This document shows positions 1 through 8,721 of a stretch of 64,000 nt of DNA, piece by piece. Numbering within the stretch: the stretch's first letter is position 1; every line of letters starts with the position of its first letter. The stretch covers positions 176,676 through 240,675 of the forward strand of contig NZ_LQPC01000029.1 of the NCBI RefSeq assembly GCF_002101705.1, given 5' to 3'. Position numbers and translations under genes: made by a program. The notes under the pieces were generated by a model. The model was not told the origin of the DNA, searched no databases, and saw only the letters and a list, made by a program, of their open reading frames with translations. Origin of the DNA: Mycolicibacterium iranicum. Lineage in GTDB: Bacteria > Actinomycetota > Actinomycetes > Mycobacteriales > Mycobacteriaceae.

Positions 1-104
1 ACAAACTGCCCAAGGCCGTGGTGTTTCGACCCAGCATCGAGCGCAGCCCGGCGGGCAAGGCCGACTATCGCTGGGCCCGCGAGCAGGCGGTCAGCGGGTC
101 GTGA
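1..104 (+). CDS. acyl-CoA synthetase (FadD-type), C-terminal end only
   Basis: Only the last 33 residues are in the window; the gene starts upstream. The readable tail contains SPAGKADYRWAREQ. In AMP-forming acyl-CoA ligases the lysine of a (S/T)xxGK segment sits in the mobile C-terminal domain and contacts the adenylate. A following YRWA is typical of the mycobacterial FadD19/FadD17-like group. The complete ligase at 13747-15378 ends in almost the same way (GNGKADYRWAK), so the two are probably paralogues in one pathway. The last 14 bases overlap the 3' end of the convergent aldehyde dehydrogenase gene. The family call rests on this short tail alone. Confidence 0.72.
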   Translation, partial: KLPKAVVFRPSIERSPAGKADYRWAREQAVSGS

Positions 105-1641
105 GCCGGCCGAGCCTCTTGTGCGTCCGGCTTCGTGCCATCCGCAGTGCGAGCGCGGTTGTCATCCGCATCGACCGGGTGAACGGCGGCGCCGCGCGAC
201 CGGTGATGGTGAACGGTAGATCGCTGCCGACCACCGTCCGATGGTGGCTGAACGTGTCGAAACCCGCCTTGCCGTGGTAGGCGCCCATGCCGCTGCGCCC
301 GACCCCACCGAACGGCGCCGCTGACGGGATCATTTGTGCGGCAAAGTCATTGCGCGCGACACCGCCGCTTCTGGTGTGTCTGACGAAGGAGCGGAAGTCG
401 GCGTCGTCGGGACCGAACCAGTACGCGACCAACGGTGAGGGGCGGCTGTTGATGTAGTCGACGACGTCGGAGAGCCGCTCGTAGGGTTCGACCGTCAGAA
501 CAGGACCGAAGGTCTCCTCCGAGGCGATCCGCATGCTGTGGTCGACGTCCTGCAGGATCGTCGGCGCGATCTTGCGGCTGCGGCGGTCGGGCAGCGCCTC
601 CCCCGGCGGCACCACCGAGTCGACGCGCGCGCCCTTGCCGCGGGCGTCCTCGATGAGGGCGACGACGCGATCGAAATTGGCCGGGTTGACCGACGAACAA
701 TAATCCGCGTTGGCCGCGATCGCCGGGAACATGCGAACGAAGGTTTCGCGCACGACGTCGACGAATTCATCGGTCCGTTCGACGGGGACGAACACATAGT
801 CGGGGCATACGCAGACCTGACCGCCGTTGATCATGCGTCCCTGGGCGATTCGGGCGGCCGCCCGGGCGATGTCGGCTTCAGGCCCTACGACGACCGGGTT
901 CTTGCCGCCCAGTTCCAGCGTGACAGGCACGAGATTGGTTGCCGCCGTGCCTGCTACGAGTGCCCCCACCGATGGTGAGCCGGTGAAGAAGAGGTGATCG
1001 AAGGGCAGTGCCGCGAAATCCGCTGCGACAGCGGCGTCTCCGGCGATTACGGCGAGTTCGTCCGGGCTGAAATAGGCGACCGAGAGCGACTGCATGAGTT
1101 CGGCGGTACGCGCGGTCACCTCCGACATCTTGATCATCACGCGGTTGCCCGCCGCAAAGGCCGCCGACGCCGGAAGGACGACGAGGTTGACGGGGAAGTT
1201 CCACGGCCCGACGATGCCGACCACCCCGAGCGGGGACGGCTCCACCTCAGCCCGCAGCCCGAACGGCCGGGCGGGCCGCATCAGCTTGCACGGGCGCATC
1301 CATTGCCCTACATGGCTTCTGGTGTGCTCGATCACCGAGATCATGCCCATGATCTCGGTGAACAACGTTCCCGTCCGCGGCCGCGTGCCGAAGTCGTCGG
1401 CCATCGCGTCGACGAAGTCGTCGGCGTTGTCGAGGACCAGCGCCATCAGTCGGTCGATCCGGTTCCGTCGCAGCGCCAGATCGGGTGGCCCGTCCGCCAG
1501 GAACGCTCTGCGCTGGCGTTCGAGAACGGCCGCCATCGGCTCCTGTGTGCGGATATTCGCGCCCTCAAGCGGCACTGGCATGCCGCCCACGGTAACACCG
1601 GTTCGGCCGCTGTCCGCGGCTAGCGAATTAGTTACAGTCAT
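91..1641 (-). CDS. aldehyde dehydrogenase, coniferyl-aldehyde type
   Basis: Soluble NAD(P)-dependent aldehyde dehydrogenase of 516 residues that would oxidise an aldehyde to a carboxylic acid. Visible are PWNFPVNL in the cofactor domain, ELGGKNPVVV with the general-base Glu, GGQVCVCPDY with the nucleophilic Cys, EETFGPV, and a C-terminal GGVGRSGMGAYHGK segment followed by FSHHR. That last part is typical of the coniferyl-aldehyde/class 3 subgroup. I chose the ATG at 1641; a GTG 11 codons upstream is possible, and neither has a clear ribosome site. It is divergent from the P450 gene, with the perfect palindrome 1758-1778 between them. This suggests co-regulation, with the P450 making an alcohol or aldehyde that this enzyme oxidises. 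The actual substrate is not known. Confidence 0.85.
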   Translation of the reverse strand: MTVTNSLAADSGRTGVTVGGMPVPLEGANIRTQEPMAAVLERQRRAFLADGPPDLALRRNRIDRLMALVLDNADDFVDAMADDFGTRPRTGTLFTEIMGMISVIEHTRSHVGQWMRPCKLMRPARPFGLRAEVEPSPLGVVGIVGPWNFPVNLVVLPASAAFAAGNRVMIKMSEVTARTAELMQSLSVAYFSPDELAVIAGDAAVAADFAALPFDHLFFTGSPSVGALVAGTAATNLVPVTLELGGKNPVVVGPEADIARAAARIAQGRMINGGQVCVCPDYVFVPVERTDEFVDVVRETFVRMFPAIAANADYCSSVNPANFDRVVALIEDARGKGARVDSVVPPGEALPDRRSRKIAPTILQDVDHSMRIASEETFGPVLTVEPYERLSDVVDYINSRPSPLVAYWFGPDDADFRSFVRHTRSGGVARNDFAAQMIPSAAPFGGVGRSGMGAYHGKAGFDTFSHHRTVVGSDLPFTITGRAAPPFTRSMRMTTALALRMARSRTHKRLGRLTTR

Positions 1642-1757
1642 GCTTACTGTCGCTTTTTCGGTTTGAGGCGCCACAGCTCACGCCCACGTCGACGCCGTCA
1701 CTACCAAATCGATGACTGTCGGCGACCCCATTACCGCCTGACACGCTGTACATGTCA

Positions 1758-1778
1758 ATACTGTAAGCGTTACAGTAT
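1758..1778. promoter_or_regulatory. perfect inverted repeat, candidate TetR operator (site 1)
   Basis: Two perfect 9-base arms, ATACTGTAA and TTACAGTAT, are separated by GCG. The site ends 4 bases before the GTG start of the P450 gene and lies about 115 bases upstream of the divergent aldehyde dehydrogenase. Four related sites occur at 4626, 17467, 19296 and 31545, all in front of catabolic genes, one of them also in front of a TetR gene. Arm length and spacing fit a TetR-family operator. Binding by that TetR protein is inferred. Confidence 0.7.
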
Positions 1779-1782
1779 CCGC

Positions 1783-2994
1783 GTGGAAGCCCACGTCCAA
1801 AACGTCGCCAGCGATGAGCCCATCGACCTGCGCGACCCCTATCCGATGTTCGCGCGCCGACGCGGCGAGGGCGGGGTGTTCCGGGGTTCGGTGATGGACT
1901 GGTCGAAGACGCCTGACTCACTCAAACCCGAGAACCTCTACGCGGCAGTGTCGTTCGACGCCGTCAACCGCGTCTTCCGCGACGGCAAGGTGTTCAACTC
2001 CACAATCTACGACGCGACAATCGGCCTGTTCATCGGTCCGACCATCCTGGCGATGGAGGGCAAGCCACACTGGGAGCACCGAAATCTCGTCTCCGCGGCC
2101 TTCAAATCTCGATCCCTGGCGCGCTGGGAGCCTGAGATCGTGCGGCCTGTCGTCAACGAACTCATCGACGAGTTCATCGAGGCGGGCCGGGCGGACCTGG
2201 TAGGCGACTTCACGTTCGAGTTCCCCACCCGGGTGATCTCCCGGCTGCTCGGCCTCCCCCAGGATGACCTGCCCTGGTTCCGCCAGCGCGCAGTCGAATT
2301 GATCAGCTACACGGTCAAATACAAGCGCGCATTCGAGGCATCGGCGGCGCTCAAGGACTACTTCCTCACCCAGATCGAGCAGCGTCGTTCGGCGCCGACC
2401 GAAGACATCATCGGCGACCTGGTGTCCGCCGAGATCGACGGCGAGCGGCTCACCGACGAGGCGATCTACTCGTTCCTGCGGCTGCTGTTGCCGGCCGGAC
2501 TGGAAACAACCTACCGGTCGTCGGGCAATCTTCTCTACCTCCTGTTGACCCACAAGGAGCAGTTCGACGCCGTCAACGCCGACCACGAACTGATCGGCGC
2601 GGCGATCGAGGAGGGACTGCGCTACGAGACGCCGTTGACCACCGTGCAACGCTTCGCGACCGAGGACACCGAGATCGACGGTGTCCCGATTCCTGCGGGA
2701 TCGGTCATCGACGTCTGCATCGGGTCAGCCAATCGCGACGGATCGCGATGGGAGCGTGCCGAGGAGTTCGACATCTTTCGGAAGAGGCTGCCGCACATCT
2801 CCTTTGCGGCGGGCGAGCACACCTGCATGGGCCTGCACCTGGCACGCATGGAAACGCGGGTCGCCGTCGAGACCTTGCTGACCCGGTTGTCCGACATCGA
2901 GCTGATCACCGACGACGACCCCCACATCCACGGTCAGCCGTTCCGATCACCGACAGCGCTCCCGGTGACGTTTACCCCGTCCCCCGCGGAATAG
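1783..2994 (+). CDS. cytochrome P450
   Basis: Soluble bacterial P450 monooxygenase of 403 residues, inserting one oxygen atom from O2 using electrons from a ferredoxin system. The I-helix oxygen-activation segment reads PAGLETTYRSSG and carries the acid-alcohol pair ET. The K-helix ExxR is in EEGLRYETP. The haem loop FAAGEHTCMG places the ligand at Cys348. The length is normal. I chose the GTG at 1783 because a P450-like N terminus (DEPIDLRDPYPMF) begins there, and the upstream extension is arginine-rich and runs through the palindrome. No ribosome site is seen, so the message may be nearly leaderless. No ferredoxin gene is adjacent. I do not recognise the CYP family. Confidence 0.9.
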   Translation: MEAHVQNVASDEPIDLRDPYPMFARRRGEGGVFRGSVMDWSKTPDSLKPENLYAAVSFDAVNRVFRDGKVFNSTIYDATIGLFIGPTILAMEGKPHWEHRNLVSAAFKSRSLARWEPEIVRPVVNELIDEFIEAGRADLVGDFTFEFPTRVISRLLGLPQDDLPWFRQRAVELISYTVKYKRAFEASAALKDYFLTQIEQRRSAPTEDIIGDLVSAEIDGERLTDEAIYSFLRLLLPAGLETTYRSSGNLLYLLLTHKEQFDAVNADHELIGAAIEEGLRYETPLTTVQRFATEDTEIDGVPIPAGSVIDVCIGSANRDGSRWERAEEFDIFRKRLPHISFAAGEHTCMGLHLARMETRVAVETLLTRLSDIELITDDDPHIHGQPFRSPTALPVTFTPSPAE

Positions 2995-3055
2995 CATTCC
3001 TGGCTGCGGTTGGGCCGGACATCGCAGCCCTGGCTTCTCTCTCGCGACGTGACAG

Positions 3056-4597
3056 TCAGCCCCGCTTGCGCTCTCGCCGGGCGATGGTCTTGGTTTCGAG
3101 GTACTGCTGAAAACCTTCGATACCGCATTGGCGGCCGACACCACTGCTCTTGTAGCCGCCGAAGGGTGCGTCGGCACCGTAGAACATGCCGCCGTTGACA
3201 CCGAAGGAACCCGTCCGGATGCGCCGTGCGATGCTCATCCCCCGCTCGGCCGACCGCGACATCACCGCCCCGGCAAGACCGAACGCGCTGTCGTTCGCCA
3301 GGCGCACGGCGTCGTCGTCATCGTCGAACGGCAGCAGCACCAGTACGGGCCCGAAAATCTCGTCCTGGGCGATCGCGGCGCCGTTGTCGACGCCCGTGAT
3401 GACCGTCGGTGCGACAAAATGTCCGTCGGCCAAGTATGCGGGCAGTCCCTCCACCGGCCCGCCGCCGACGGTGATCTCGGCACCGTCGCGGCGCGCCCCG
3501 TCGATTGCCGAAAGTACCCGCTCTTTCTGAGCGGCACTGATCACCGGTCCCACGAGCGTGCCGGGGTCCACCGGATCGCCCACGGGCACATGTTGATACG
3601 CCATGGTGATGTCGGCGACCGCCTGGTCGTAGAGCGACCGGTGGATCAGCATGCGGCTGGTGGCCGCGCACGCCTGCCCGGCATGCACACACACCCCGAT
3701 CGCGGTCGGCACGATCACGGCAGGGTTGGCGTCGTCGAGCACGATCGCTGCCGACTTTCCGCCGAGCTCCAGAAACATCCGCTTCATCGTGTCCGCGCCC
3801 TGACGCATGAGGAGCTTGCCGACGGCCGTCGACCCGGTGAACGACACGAGGTCGACGCGCGGGTCGGTCCCGAGCAGACCGGCGACGTCGTTGGACGGCG
3901 TGGTGACCACATTGACGACACCAGGCGGGATGTCGGTCTTCTCGACAATGAGACGGCCCAGCCGGGTCGCGTTCCACGGGGTGTGCGGGTCGGGTTTGAG
4001 GACGACGGTGTTGCCCGCGGCCAGCGCAGGACCCAGCTTGTTGAGGATGACTTCGATCGGGAAGTTGGACGGCGTCACCGCGGCCACCACACCGGCGGCT
4101 TCCTTGACGACGGTGCGGATGTTGCGCTCGCCGAACAGGCCACCGCCCTCGAGAACGCGCTCCCAGCCGAATTCGTCGATGAGCCGCGCCGGGTAGCGCA
4201 ATGATTCGGCGAGCGGCCAGTCCAGTTGCGCGGACTCGGTCGTCATCACCGGGCACCCAACCTCAGCGACGAGTTCTGTTCGCAGCGCGTCCTTCTCGTC
4301 TTCGATGGCAGCCTGCAACTGGTTCAGGCAGCGCTTACGCAGCGCGCGGTTGGTCGACCAGTCGTTGGTGTCGAACGCCGACCGCGCCGAGGCGATGGCA
4401 CGCTCCATGTCCTCTGGTCCAGCCGCGGCCGTGTCACCGAGAATCGCGCCCGTGGCCGGACTGGCGTTGGCGAATCGCGCACCGGACGCGGCATCCACCA
4501 ATTCACCGGCGATGAGCATCCGACTCTCGGCCCCGGCGGCGGCCCGCCTGCCCCACTCGACGCTGGTCTCGGTACGTTCGGCGGGGATCGAGCTCAC
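3056..4597 (-). CDS. aldehyde dehydrogenase
   Basis: Second NAD(P)-dependent aldehyde dehydrogenase, 513 residues, different from the one at 91-1641. It has the standard cofactor segment (TPSNFPIEV), FTGSTAVGK, the general base in LELGGKSAAIV, the catalytic Cys in HAGQACAATSR, DEIFGPVL, and a C terminus with GGYKSSGVGRQCGIEGFQQYLE. This is the betaine/steroid-type ALDH arrangement. It is convergent with the P450 gene, with about 60 bases between them, and divergent from the CoA-transferase at 4721. The degenerate operator at 4626-4646 lies 29 bases upstream of its start, which suggests control by the same regulator as the P450 promoter. The substrate is unknown. Confidence 0.9.
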   Translation of the reverse strand: MSSIPAERTETSVEWGRRAAAGAESRMLIAGELVDAASGARFANASPATGAILGDTAAAGPEDMERAIASARSAFDTNDWSTNRALRKRCLNQLQAAIEDEKDALRTELVAEVGCPVMTTESAQLDWPLAESLRYPARLIDEFGWERVLEGGGLFGERNIRTVVKEAAGVVAAVTPSNFPIEVILNKLGPALAAGNTVVLKPDPHTPWNATRLGRLIVEKTDIPPGVVNVVTTPSNDVAGLLGTDPRVDLVSFTGSTAVGKLLMRQGADTMKRMFLELGGKSAAIVLDDANPAVIVPTAIGVCVHAGQACAATSRMLIHRSLYDQAVADITMAYQHVPVGDPVDPGTLVGPVISAAQKERVLSAIDGARRDGAEITVGGGPVEGLPAYLADGHFVAPTVITGVDNGAAIAQDEIFGPVLVLLPFDDDDDAVRLANDSAFGLAGAVMSRSAERGMSIARRIRTGSFGVNGGMFYGADAPFGGYKSSGVGRQCGIEGFQQYLETKTIARRERKRG

Positions 4598-4625
4598 CTG
4601 GCACCTCCACCACGTCTCGGACGAT

Positions 4626-4646
4626 CAACGGTAAAGATTACAGTAT
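4626..4646. promoter_or_regulatory. degenerate copy of the ATACTGTAA-N3-TTACAGTAT palindrome (site 2)
   Basis: The right arm TTACAGTAT is identical to the perfect site at 1758-1778. The left arm matches 6 of 9 positions, with the same 3-base spacing. It lies in the divergent promoter between the aldehyde dehydrogenase (start 4597) and the CoA-transferase (start 4721). It is a candidate operator for the same TetR-family regulator. Confidence 0.55.
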
Positions 4647-4720
4647 CGGATCTCCGCTAGACTCCCCGCCAAGAGCCACTCGAGATCGTCGTGAGGACAC
4701 AGTCGTCAAAGGGGACGAGT

Positions 4721-5944
4721 TTGATCAAGGTGATGGAGGGCGTGCGGGTCCTCGAGGTAGCGCAGTTCACGTTCGTCCCCGCGGCCGGGGCGATACTCGC
4801 CGACTGGGGCGCTGACGTCATCAAGATCGAGCATCCGGTGCGCGGCGACACCCAACGCGGCTTCGTCAACATGGGCGGGTTCCAGTTGGACCCCAACCGC
4901 CACCCCTTGATTGAGCACCCCAATCGAGGCAAGCGCAGCGTCGGGATCGACGTGTCCACGCCCGAGGGCCAGGACGTGCTCTACGAGATCGCCAAGACTG
5001 CCGACGTCTTCCTGACCAACTACATGCCGCAGACACGCCAGAAGAACAAGTTCGACATCGAACATATCCGAGCGGTGAACCCCAACATCATCTACGCGCG
5101 GGGAAGCGCCTACGGTGACAAGGGGCCCGAACGCCTTGTGGGCGGATTCGACGGAACGGCGTTCTGGACGCGCAGCGGCGTCGGCCACGCCCTGACCCCT
5201 GAGGAGCTGGGCGGCGCTCTGCCCCAGGGCATTCCGGCGTTCGGGGATTCGATCGGCGGCATGAACATCGCGGGCGGGATCTCGGCGGCGCTGTTCCATC
5301 GCGAGCGTACCGGGGAGGCCGTCGAGCTCGACGTGTCATTGCTGAGCACGGCATGGTGGGCGGCGGGCGCCAGCGTGACGCAGGGCATGGAGACCGGTGA
5401 GACGATGCGCTCGCTGATGCCGGGCACCACGACGTCGGTCAACCCGTTCATGGCCAACTACGCGACCTCCGACGGTGGCACGATCAACCTGTGCATCGTC
5501 AGCCCGACCGGCTACATCCGCGACACCTTCGAACATCTGGGCCTGCCCGAACTGGCCGACGATCCACGCTTCAGCGATGTGATGCCGTTGATCCAGAATG
5601 CCGAAGCCGGCGTGGAACTCATCGCCGAAGCCATCGCGGCCAAGCCGTTCGAGTACTGGCGCCAGCACCTGAAGACGATGAGGGGTCAGTGGGCGCCGTT
5701 CCAGAGCCTGGTCGATCTCGCCACCGACGAGCAGGCCATCGCCAACGACATGATCGTCGAGGTGGAAGCCAGCGACGGCGGCAAGCCGTTCAAGGTGGTC
5801 CGCGGCCCGGTGCAGTTCAACCACGAGCCGCTGGAGACGACGCGCGCGCCGCAAGCCTCCGAGCACACCGAGATCGTGCTGATGGAAATCGGTCTCGACT
5901 GGGACCGCATCGAGGAACTCAAGGACAAAGGCGCGATCGCCTAG
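4721..5944 (+). CDS. CoA-transferase, class III (CaiB/BaiF family)
   Basis: Class III CoA-transferase that moves CoA between carboxylic acids, or in related proteins acts as a racemase. The N terminus EGVRVLEVAQF followed by LADWGADVIKIEHP is the family hallmark. FGDSIGGM most likely holds the catalytic Asp that forms the acyl anhydride, and RTGEAVELDVSLL follows. I placed the start at TTG 4721 because AAAGGGGA sits 6 bases upstream and the protein then starts close to the conserved EGVRVLE. A GTG at 4691 would add 10 residues. The length of 407 is normal. The gene is divergent from an aldehyde dehydrogenase and has a regulatory palindrome in front. Activating an acid product of the neighbouring oxidation is plausible but unproven. 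Confidence 0.87.
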   Translation: MIKVMEGVRVLEVAQFTFVPAAGAILADWGADVIKIEHPVRGDTQRGFVNMGGFQLDPNRHPLIEHPNRGKRSVGIDVSTPEGQDVLYEIAKTADVFLTNYMPQTRQKNKFDIEHIRAVNPNIIYARGSAYGDKGPERLVGGFDGTAFWTRSGVGHALTPEELGGALPQGIPAFGDSIGGMNIAGGISAALFHRERTGEAVELDVSLLSTAWWAAGASVTQGMETGETMRSLMPGTTTSVNPFMANYATSDGGTINLCIVSPTGYIRDTFEHLGLPELADDPRFSDVMPLIQNAEAGVELIAEAIAAKPFEYWRQHLKTMRGQWAPFQSLVDLATDEQAIANDMIVEVEASDGGKPFKVVRGPVQFNHEPLETTRAPQASEHTEIVLMEIGLDWDRIEELKDKGAIA

Positions 5945-5951
5945 CCCCCTT

Positions 5952-6018
5952 CCCGCCGAAACTGCATTCCGCGCGGCCAGATCGCGAAAAATCGCGCGCG
6001 GAATGCAGTTTCGGCGGG
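5952..6018. repeat. palindromic dispersed repeat, likely bidirectional terminator (copy 1)
   Basis: Two perfectly complementary 24-base arms (5952-5975 and 5995-6018) flank a 19-base loop. The left arm begins CCCGCCGAAACTGCATTCCG. The element fills the gap between two convergent genes, starting 8 bases after one stop and ending 2 bases before the other. The same 17-base core recurs as an inverted repeat at 20224-20288, also between convergent genes. The arms lack a U-tract. It looks like a short interspersed palindrome serving as a transcription terminator for both strands. Confidence 0.8.
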
Positions 6019-6019
6019 G

Positions 6020-8203
6020 TCAGACCTTGGTGACGCGGACGGGCACACCCGTCAGCCACGCCATCCCCGACAGCGACTCGACGTCGTCGGGCTCGCTCGA
6101 AGTGAGCAGGTTGACGTTGGTGCCACCGGCCTTGTTGGCCACCCGCCAGCCGCCCGTACCCTTGTGCCCCCAACCGTGAGGTACGGCGACCACCCCGGGC
6201 ATGATGTCCTTCGTCAGCGTTACCGGGATCGTGATGGTCCCGTAGGCCGAGCTGACCTGGATCTCGCTGCCGTCCCCGATCTCCAGCTCGGCAGCGTCAT
6301 CGGCGTTCATCAGCCCGTGCTGGCCGCGATCGCCGCGCATCAGCAGCGGCGCGTTGTGCATCCACGAGTTCTCCGAACGCGGTTCGCGCATCCCGATCAA
6401 TCGCAGCGGATAGTCCTGCGCTTGTTCCTGCGCCCGCAACGCCGCGACCTCAGCGGCGATGTCGTCGTGCTTCAGGTGGATTCGGCCGTCCAGGTACGAG
6501 ATCGCTTCCTTCAACACGCCCGTTCGAAGGTTCGGTGAGAGCACCCGGCCGTGCGCGTGATCGCGCGACAGCCGACCGAAGCTGAGTCCGCCTCGGCGCA
6601 GCCCGAAGCGGTCACCGCCCGTGGCGACCCGGATGATGCCGTCGGCGAACATCCTCGGGGTGAAGGGAGAACCAAGCTTCCTCAGTGCCCGACCGCCTGC
6701 CGTCAACGCGCCGAACACCCGGGACTGCCCGGACAGCCGACCGATCAGGTCGCCGACGATCTCCCACTCCTGGCGCGCCTGGCCCACCGGCGCCACGACG
6801 GCCTCGGTCGCCTGCCGGAAGGGAGTCGCCTGGAACGGCTGGAACGTCAACGGGAAGTCGTCGCGTTCGTACATCGTCGTCACCGGCAGGACGTAATCGC
6901 AGTGCGACGTCGTCTCGGTCAGATAAAAGTCAAGCGCCACAGAGAGATCGAGTCCGTCCAGCGCCGTCTCCAGCTCGTCCCCATTGGGTACCGACAGCAC
7001 CGGATTGCCCGCGCTGATGAACATCGCCCGAATCTGTCTTTGCCCGGGAGTCGTCATCTCCTTGGCCATCAGCGCGGCCGGCTCCGAGCCGATGATGGCG
7101 CGGAACCCGCCGATGCGTGAACGCCTGCGCCGGTAGGTGCGGCGCAGCAGCGCGCCCATGCCGATGTTGACCAGTCGCTGCGCGGGCATGCCCAGCCCGC
7201 TGATGACGGAGCCGCCGGGTTTGTCCAGGTTCCCGGCGACAAGGTTGACGACGTCGATGAGGTAGGAGGTCAAGGTTCCGTAGCGGCCCACGCAGGTGCC
7301 GAGCCGCCCGTAGACGGCGGCGCGCGGGGTGGCCGCGAGGTCGCGAGCGAGGCCGCGCACGATGTCGGGATCGACCCCGGTCTGCGGCGCCGTGGCCTCC
7401 GGGGTGAAAGGCGCGACCTGTGCCCGCAGCCAGTCCACATCGTCGACGACGAGCCTGATGTCGCCGGAATGAGCGAGTCCCTCGGCGAACATCACCTGCA
7501 GCAGCGACAGCAGCATCAACGCGTCGGTGTCGGGCACGATGCCGCACCACTCGAACTGCGCCGCGGTCTCGGTTTTACGTGGGTCGACCACGACCACGCG
7601 ACCGCCACGTTTGACGATGTCGTGCATCCGGTCCTTGATGCGTGGCGCGGTGAGGAAACTACCGTGTGAGACCACGGGATTGGCGCCCATGAGCACGAGC
7701 AGATCCGTGCGGGTGAGATCCGGGATCGGAACGGAGGTCGGCGTTCCGTAGAGCAGCTGACTGGCCATCAGCCGGCTGTTCGTGTCCTGCGACGACGCGG
7801 TGTAGAAATGAGTTCCGCGACCGATGCCCTTGATGAAAGCCATGATCGACAGCACGTGCGCGTAGCTGAACGCTCCGGGGTTGCCCATGTACCAGCCGAC
7901 GGCGCCGGCCCCATGGTCGCGCAGCACCGCCGAAAGGCGGCCGGCGATGTCGCCCAGTGCCTCGTCCCAACTCACCGGCTCGAAACCGTCGGGTGTGCGC
8001 CGCAGAGGTGTGGTGACGCGATCGGGGTCGTTGACAACCTCGGTGAAGGCGATGCCCTTCTGGCAGGCGAAGCCCGCCGACAGCGGGTGCTCCTTGTCGG
8101 GGCGCAGCGCGACGAGCTTGCCGTCCTCGACGGTCGCGATCATGCCGCACAGCGGCTCGCAGATACGGCAGAACGTGACTTTGTGCTCGACGTGGGTCGC
8201 CAT
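6020..8203 (-). CDS. molybdopterin-dependent oxidoreductase (DMSO reductase family)
   Basis: Catalytic subunit of a molybdenum bis-MGD oxidoreductase, 727 residues, related to formate dehydrogenase/nitrate reductase/BisC proteins. The N-terminal 4Fe-4S site is visible as Cys12, Cys15, Cys19 and Cys47 (CRICEPLCGM, then FACQKG). A molybdopterin-binding core follows (LLVLMGANPVVSHGS, FISAGNPVLSVPN), and the C-terminal MGD-binding domain has HGWGHKGTGGW. No Tat signal is seen, so it is probably cytoplasmic. Near residues 135-150 the sequence TASSQDTNSR stands where relatives carry a Cys, SeCys or Ser metal ligand, so the ligand may be Asp. I chose the ATG at 8203; a longer start would run into the divergent NYN gene. 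The electron partner and substrate are unknown, as no small subunit is adjacent. Confidence 0.87.
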   Translation of the reverse strand: MATHVEHKVTFCRICEPLCGMIATVEDGKLVALRPDKEHPLSAGFACQKGIAFTEVVNDPDRVTTPLRRTPDGFEPVSWDEALGDIAGRLSAVLRDHGAGAVGWYMGNPGAFSYAHVLSIMAFIKGIGRGTHFYTASSQDTNSRLMASQLLYGTPTSVPIPDLTRTDLLVLMGANPVVSHGSFLTAPRIKDRMHDIVKRGGRVVVVDPRKTETAAQFEWCGIVPDTDALMLLSLLQVMFAEGLAHSGDIRLVVDDVDWLRAQVAPFTPEATAPQTGVDPDIVRGLARDLAATPRAAVYGRLGTCVGRYGTLTSYLIDVVNLVAGNLDKPGGSVISGLGMPAQRLVNIGMGALLRRTYRRRRSRIGGFRAIIGSEPAALMAKEMTTPGQRQIRAMFISAGNPVLSVPNGDELETALDGLDLSVALDFYLTETTSHCDYVLPVTTMYERDDFPLTFQPFQATPFRQATEAVVAPVGQARQEWEIVGDLIGRLSGQSRVFGALTAGGRALRKLGSPFTPRMFADGIIRVATGGDRFGLRRGGLSFGRLSRDHAHGRVLSPNLRTGVLKEAISYLDGRIHLKHDDIAAEVAALRAQEQAQDYPLRLIGMREPRSENSWMHNAPLLMRGDRGQHGLMNADDAAELEIGDGSEIQVSSAYGTITIPVTLTKDIMPGVVAVPHGWGHKGTGGWRVANKAGGTNVNLLTSSEPDDVESLSGMAWLTGVPVRVTKV

Positions 8204-8247
8204 ATCGATCCTCTTCTGGGCTGCGGTTCTTCGATAGTCTGCGGCGG

Positions 8248-8622
8248 ATGCGCTGGATTGTCGACGGAATGAACGTGATCGGCTCACGGCCCGACGGTTG
8301 GTGGCGAGACCGGCACGGGGCGATGGCGAAGCTGGTGGAACGCCTCGAACGCTGGGCGGACGCCGAAGGTGTCGCTGTGACAGTCGTTTTCGAACGCCCG
8401 CTGTCGCCCCCGATCGTTTCCGGGGCAGTTACCGTCGCCCATGCGCCGGTTCCCGGCCCGAACTCCGCCGACGACGAGATCGTCAGGCTCATCGCCGCCG
8501 ATCCGCATCCGGAACAGATCCGGGTCGCGACGTCGGACCGGACGCTGGCTGAGCGCGTCCGGTCGTCGAACGCGTCGGTCTGGCCCGCCGAGCGGTTCCG
8601 CCGGCTGATCGACGAGCAGTGA
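8248..8622 (+). CDS. NYN/PIN-fold protein, YacP-like putative RNase
   Basis: Small protein of 124 residues with a NYN (PIN-like) nuclease fold. The start MRWIVDGMNVIGSRPDGWW has the strand-1 Asp6 followed by GMNV, which is the family signature. Further acidic residues lie in NSADDEIVRLI and VATSDRTLAERV, the expected metal-binding positions. YacP/Rae1-like members cut RNA. It starts 44 bases from the divergent molybdenum enzyme. A nearby tail follows (WPAERFRRLID) typical of actinobacterial copies. The nuclease activity is inferred from the fold, and its link to the surrounding catabolic genes is not obvious. Confidence 0.75.
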   Translation: MRWIVDGMNVIGSRPDGWWRDRHGAMAKLVERLERWADAEGVAVTVVFERPLSPPIVSGAVTVAHAPVPGPNSADDEIVRLIAADPHPEQIRVATSDRTLAERVRSSNASVWPAERFRRLIDEQ

Positions 8623-8721
8623 GCGTCGGCCACCCGGCCTCCTGTAAGCCATCCAGTTGTGCTTTCGATAAAAGTCACCCTATCCTGCTGGTGGCCACCG
8701 CGGCACAGGACAGGACGGGAC

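Noticed and set aside
1633..1660. TTACAGT and TTACTGT at the start of the first ALDH as an extra operator
   Set aside because: The spacing differs from the N3 palindrome and the first copy lies in coding sequence; kept out of the five-site set.
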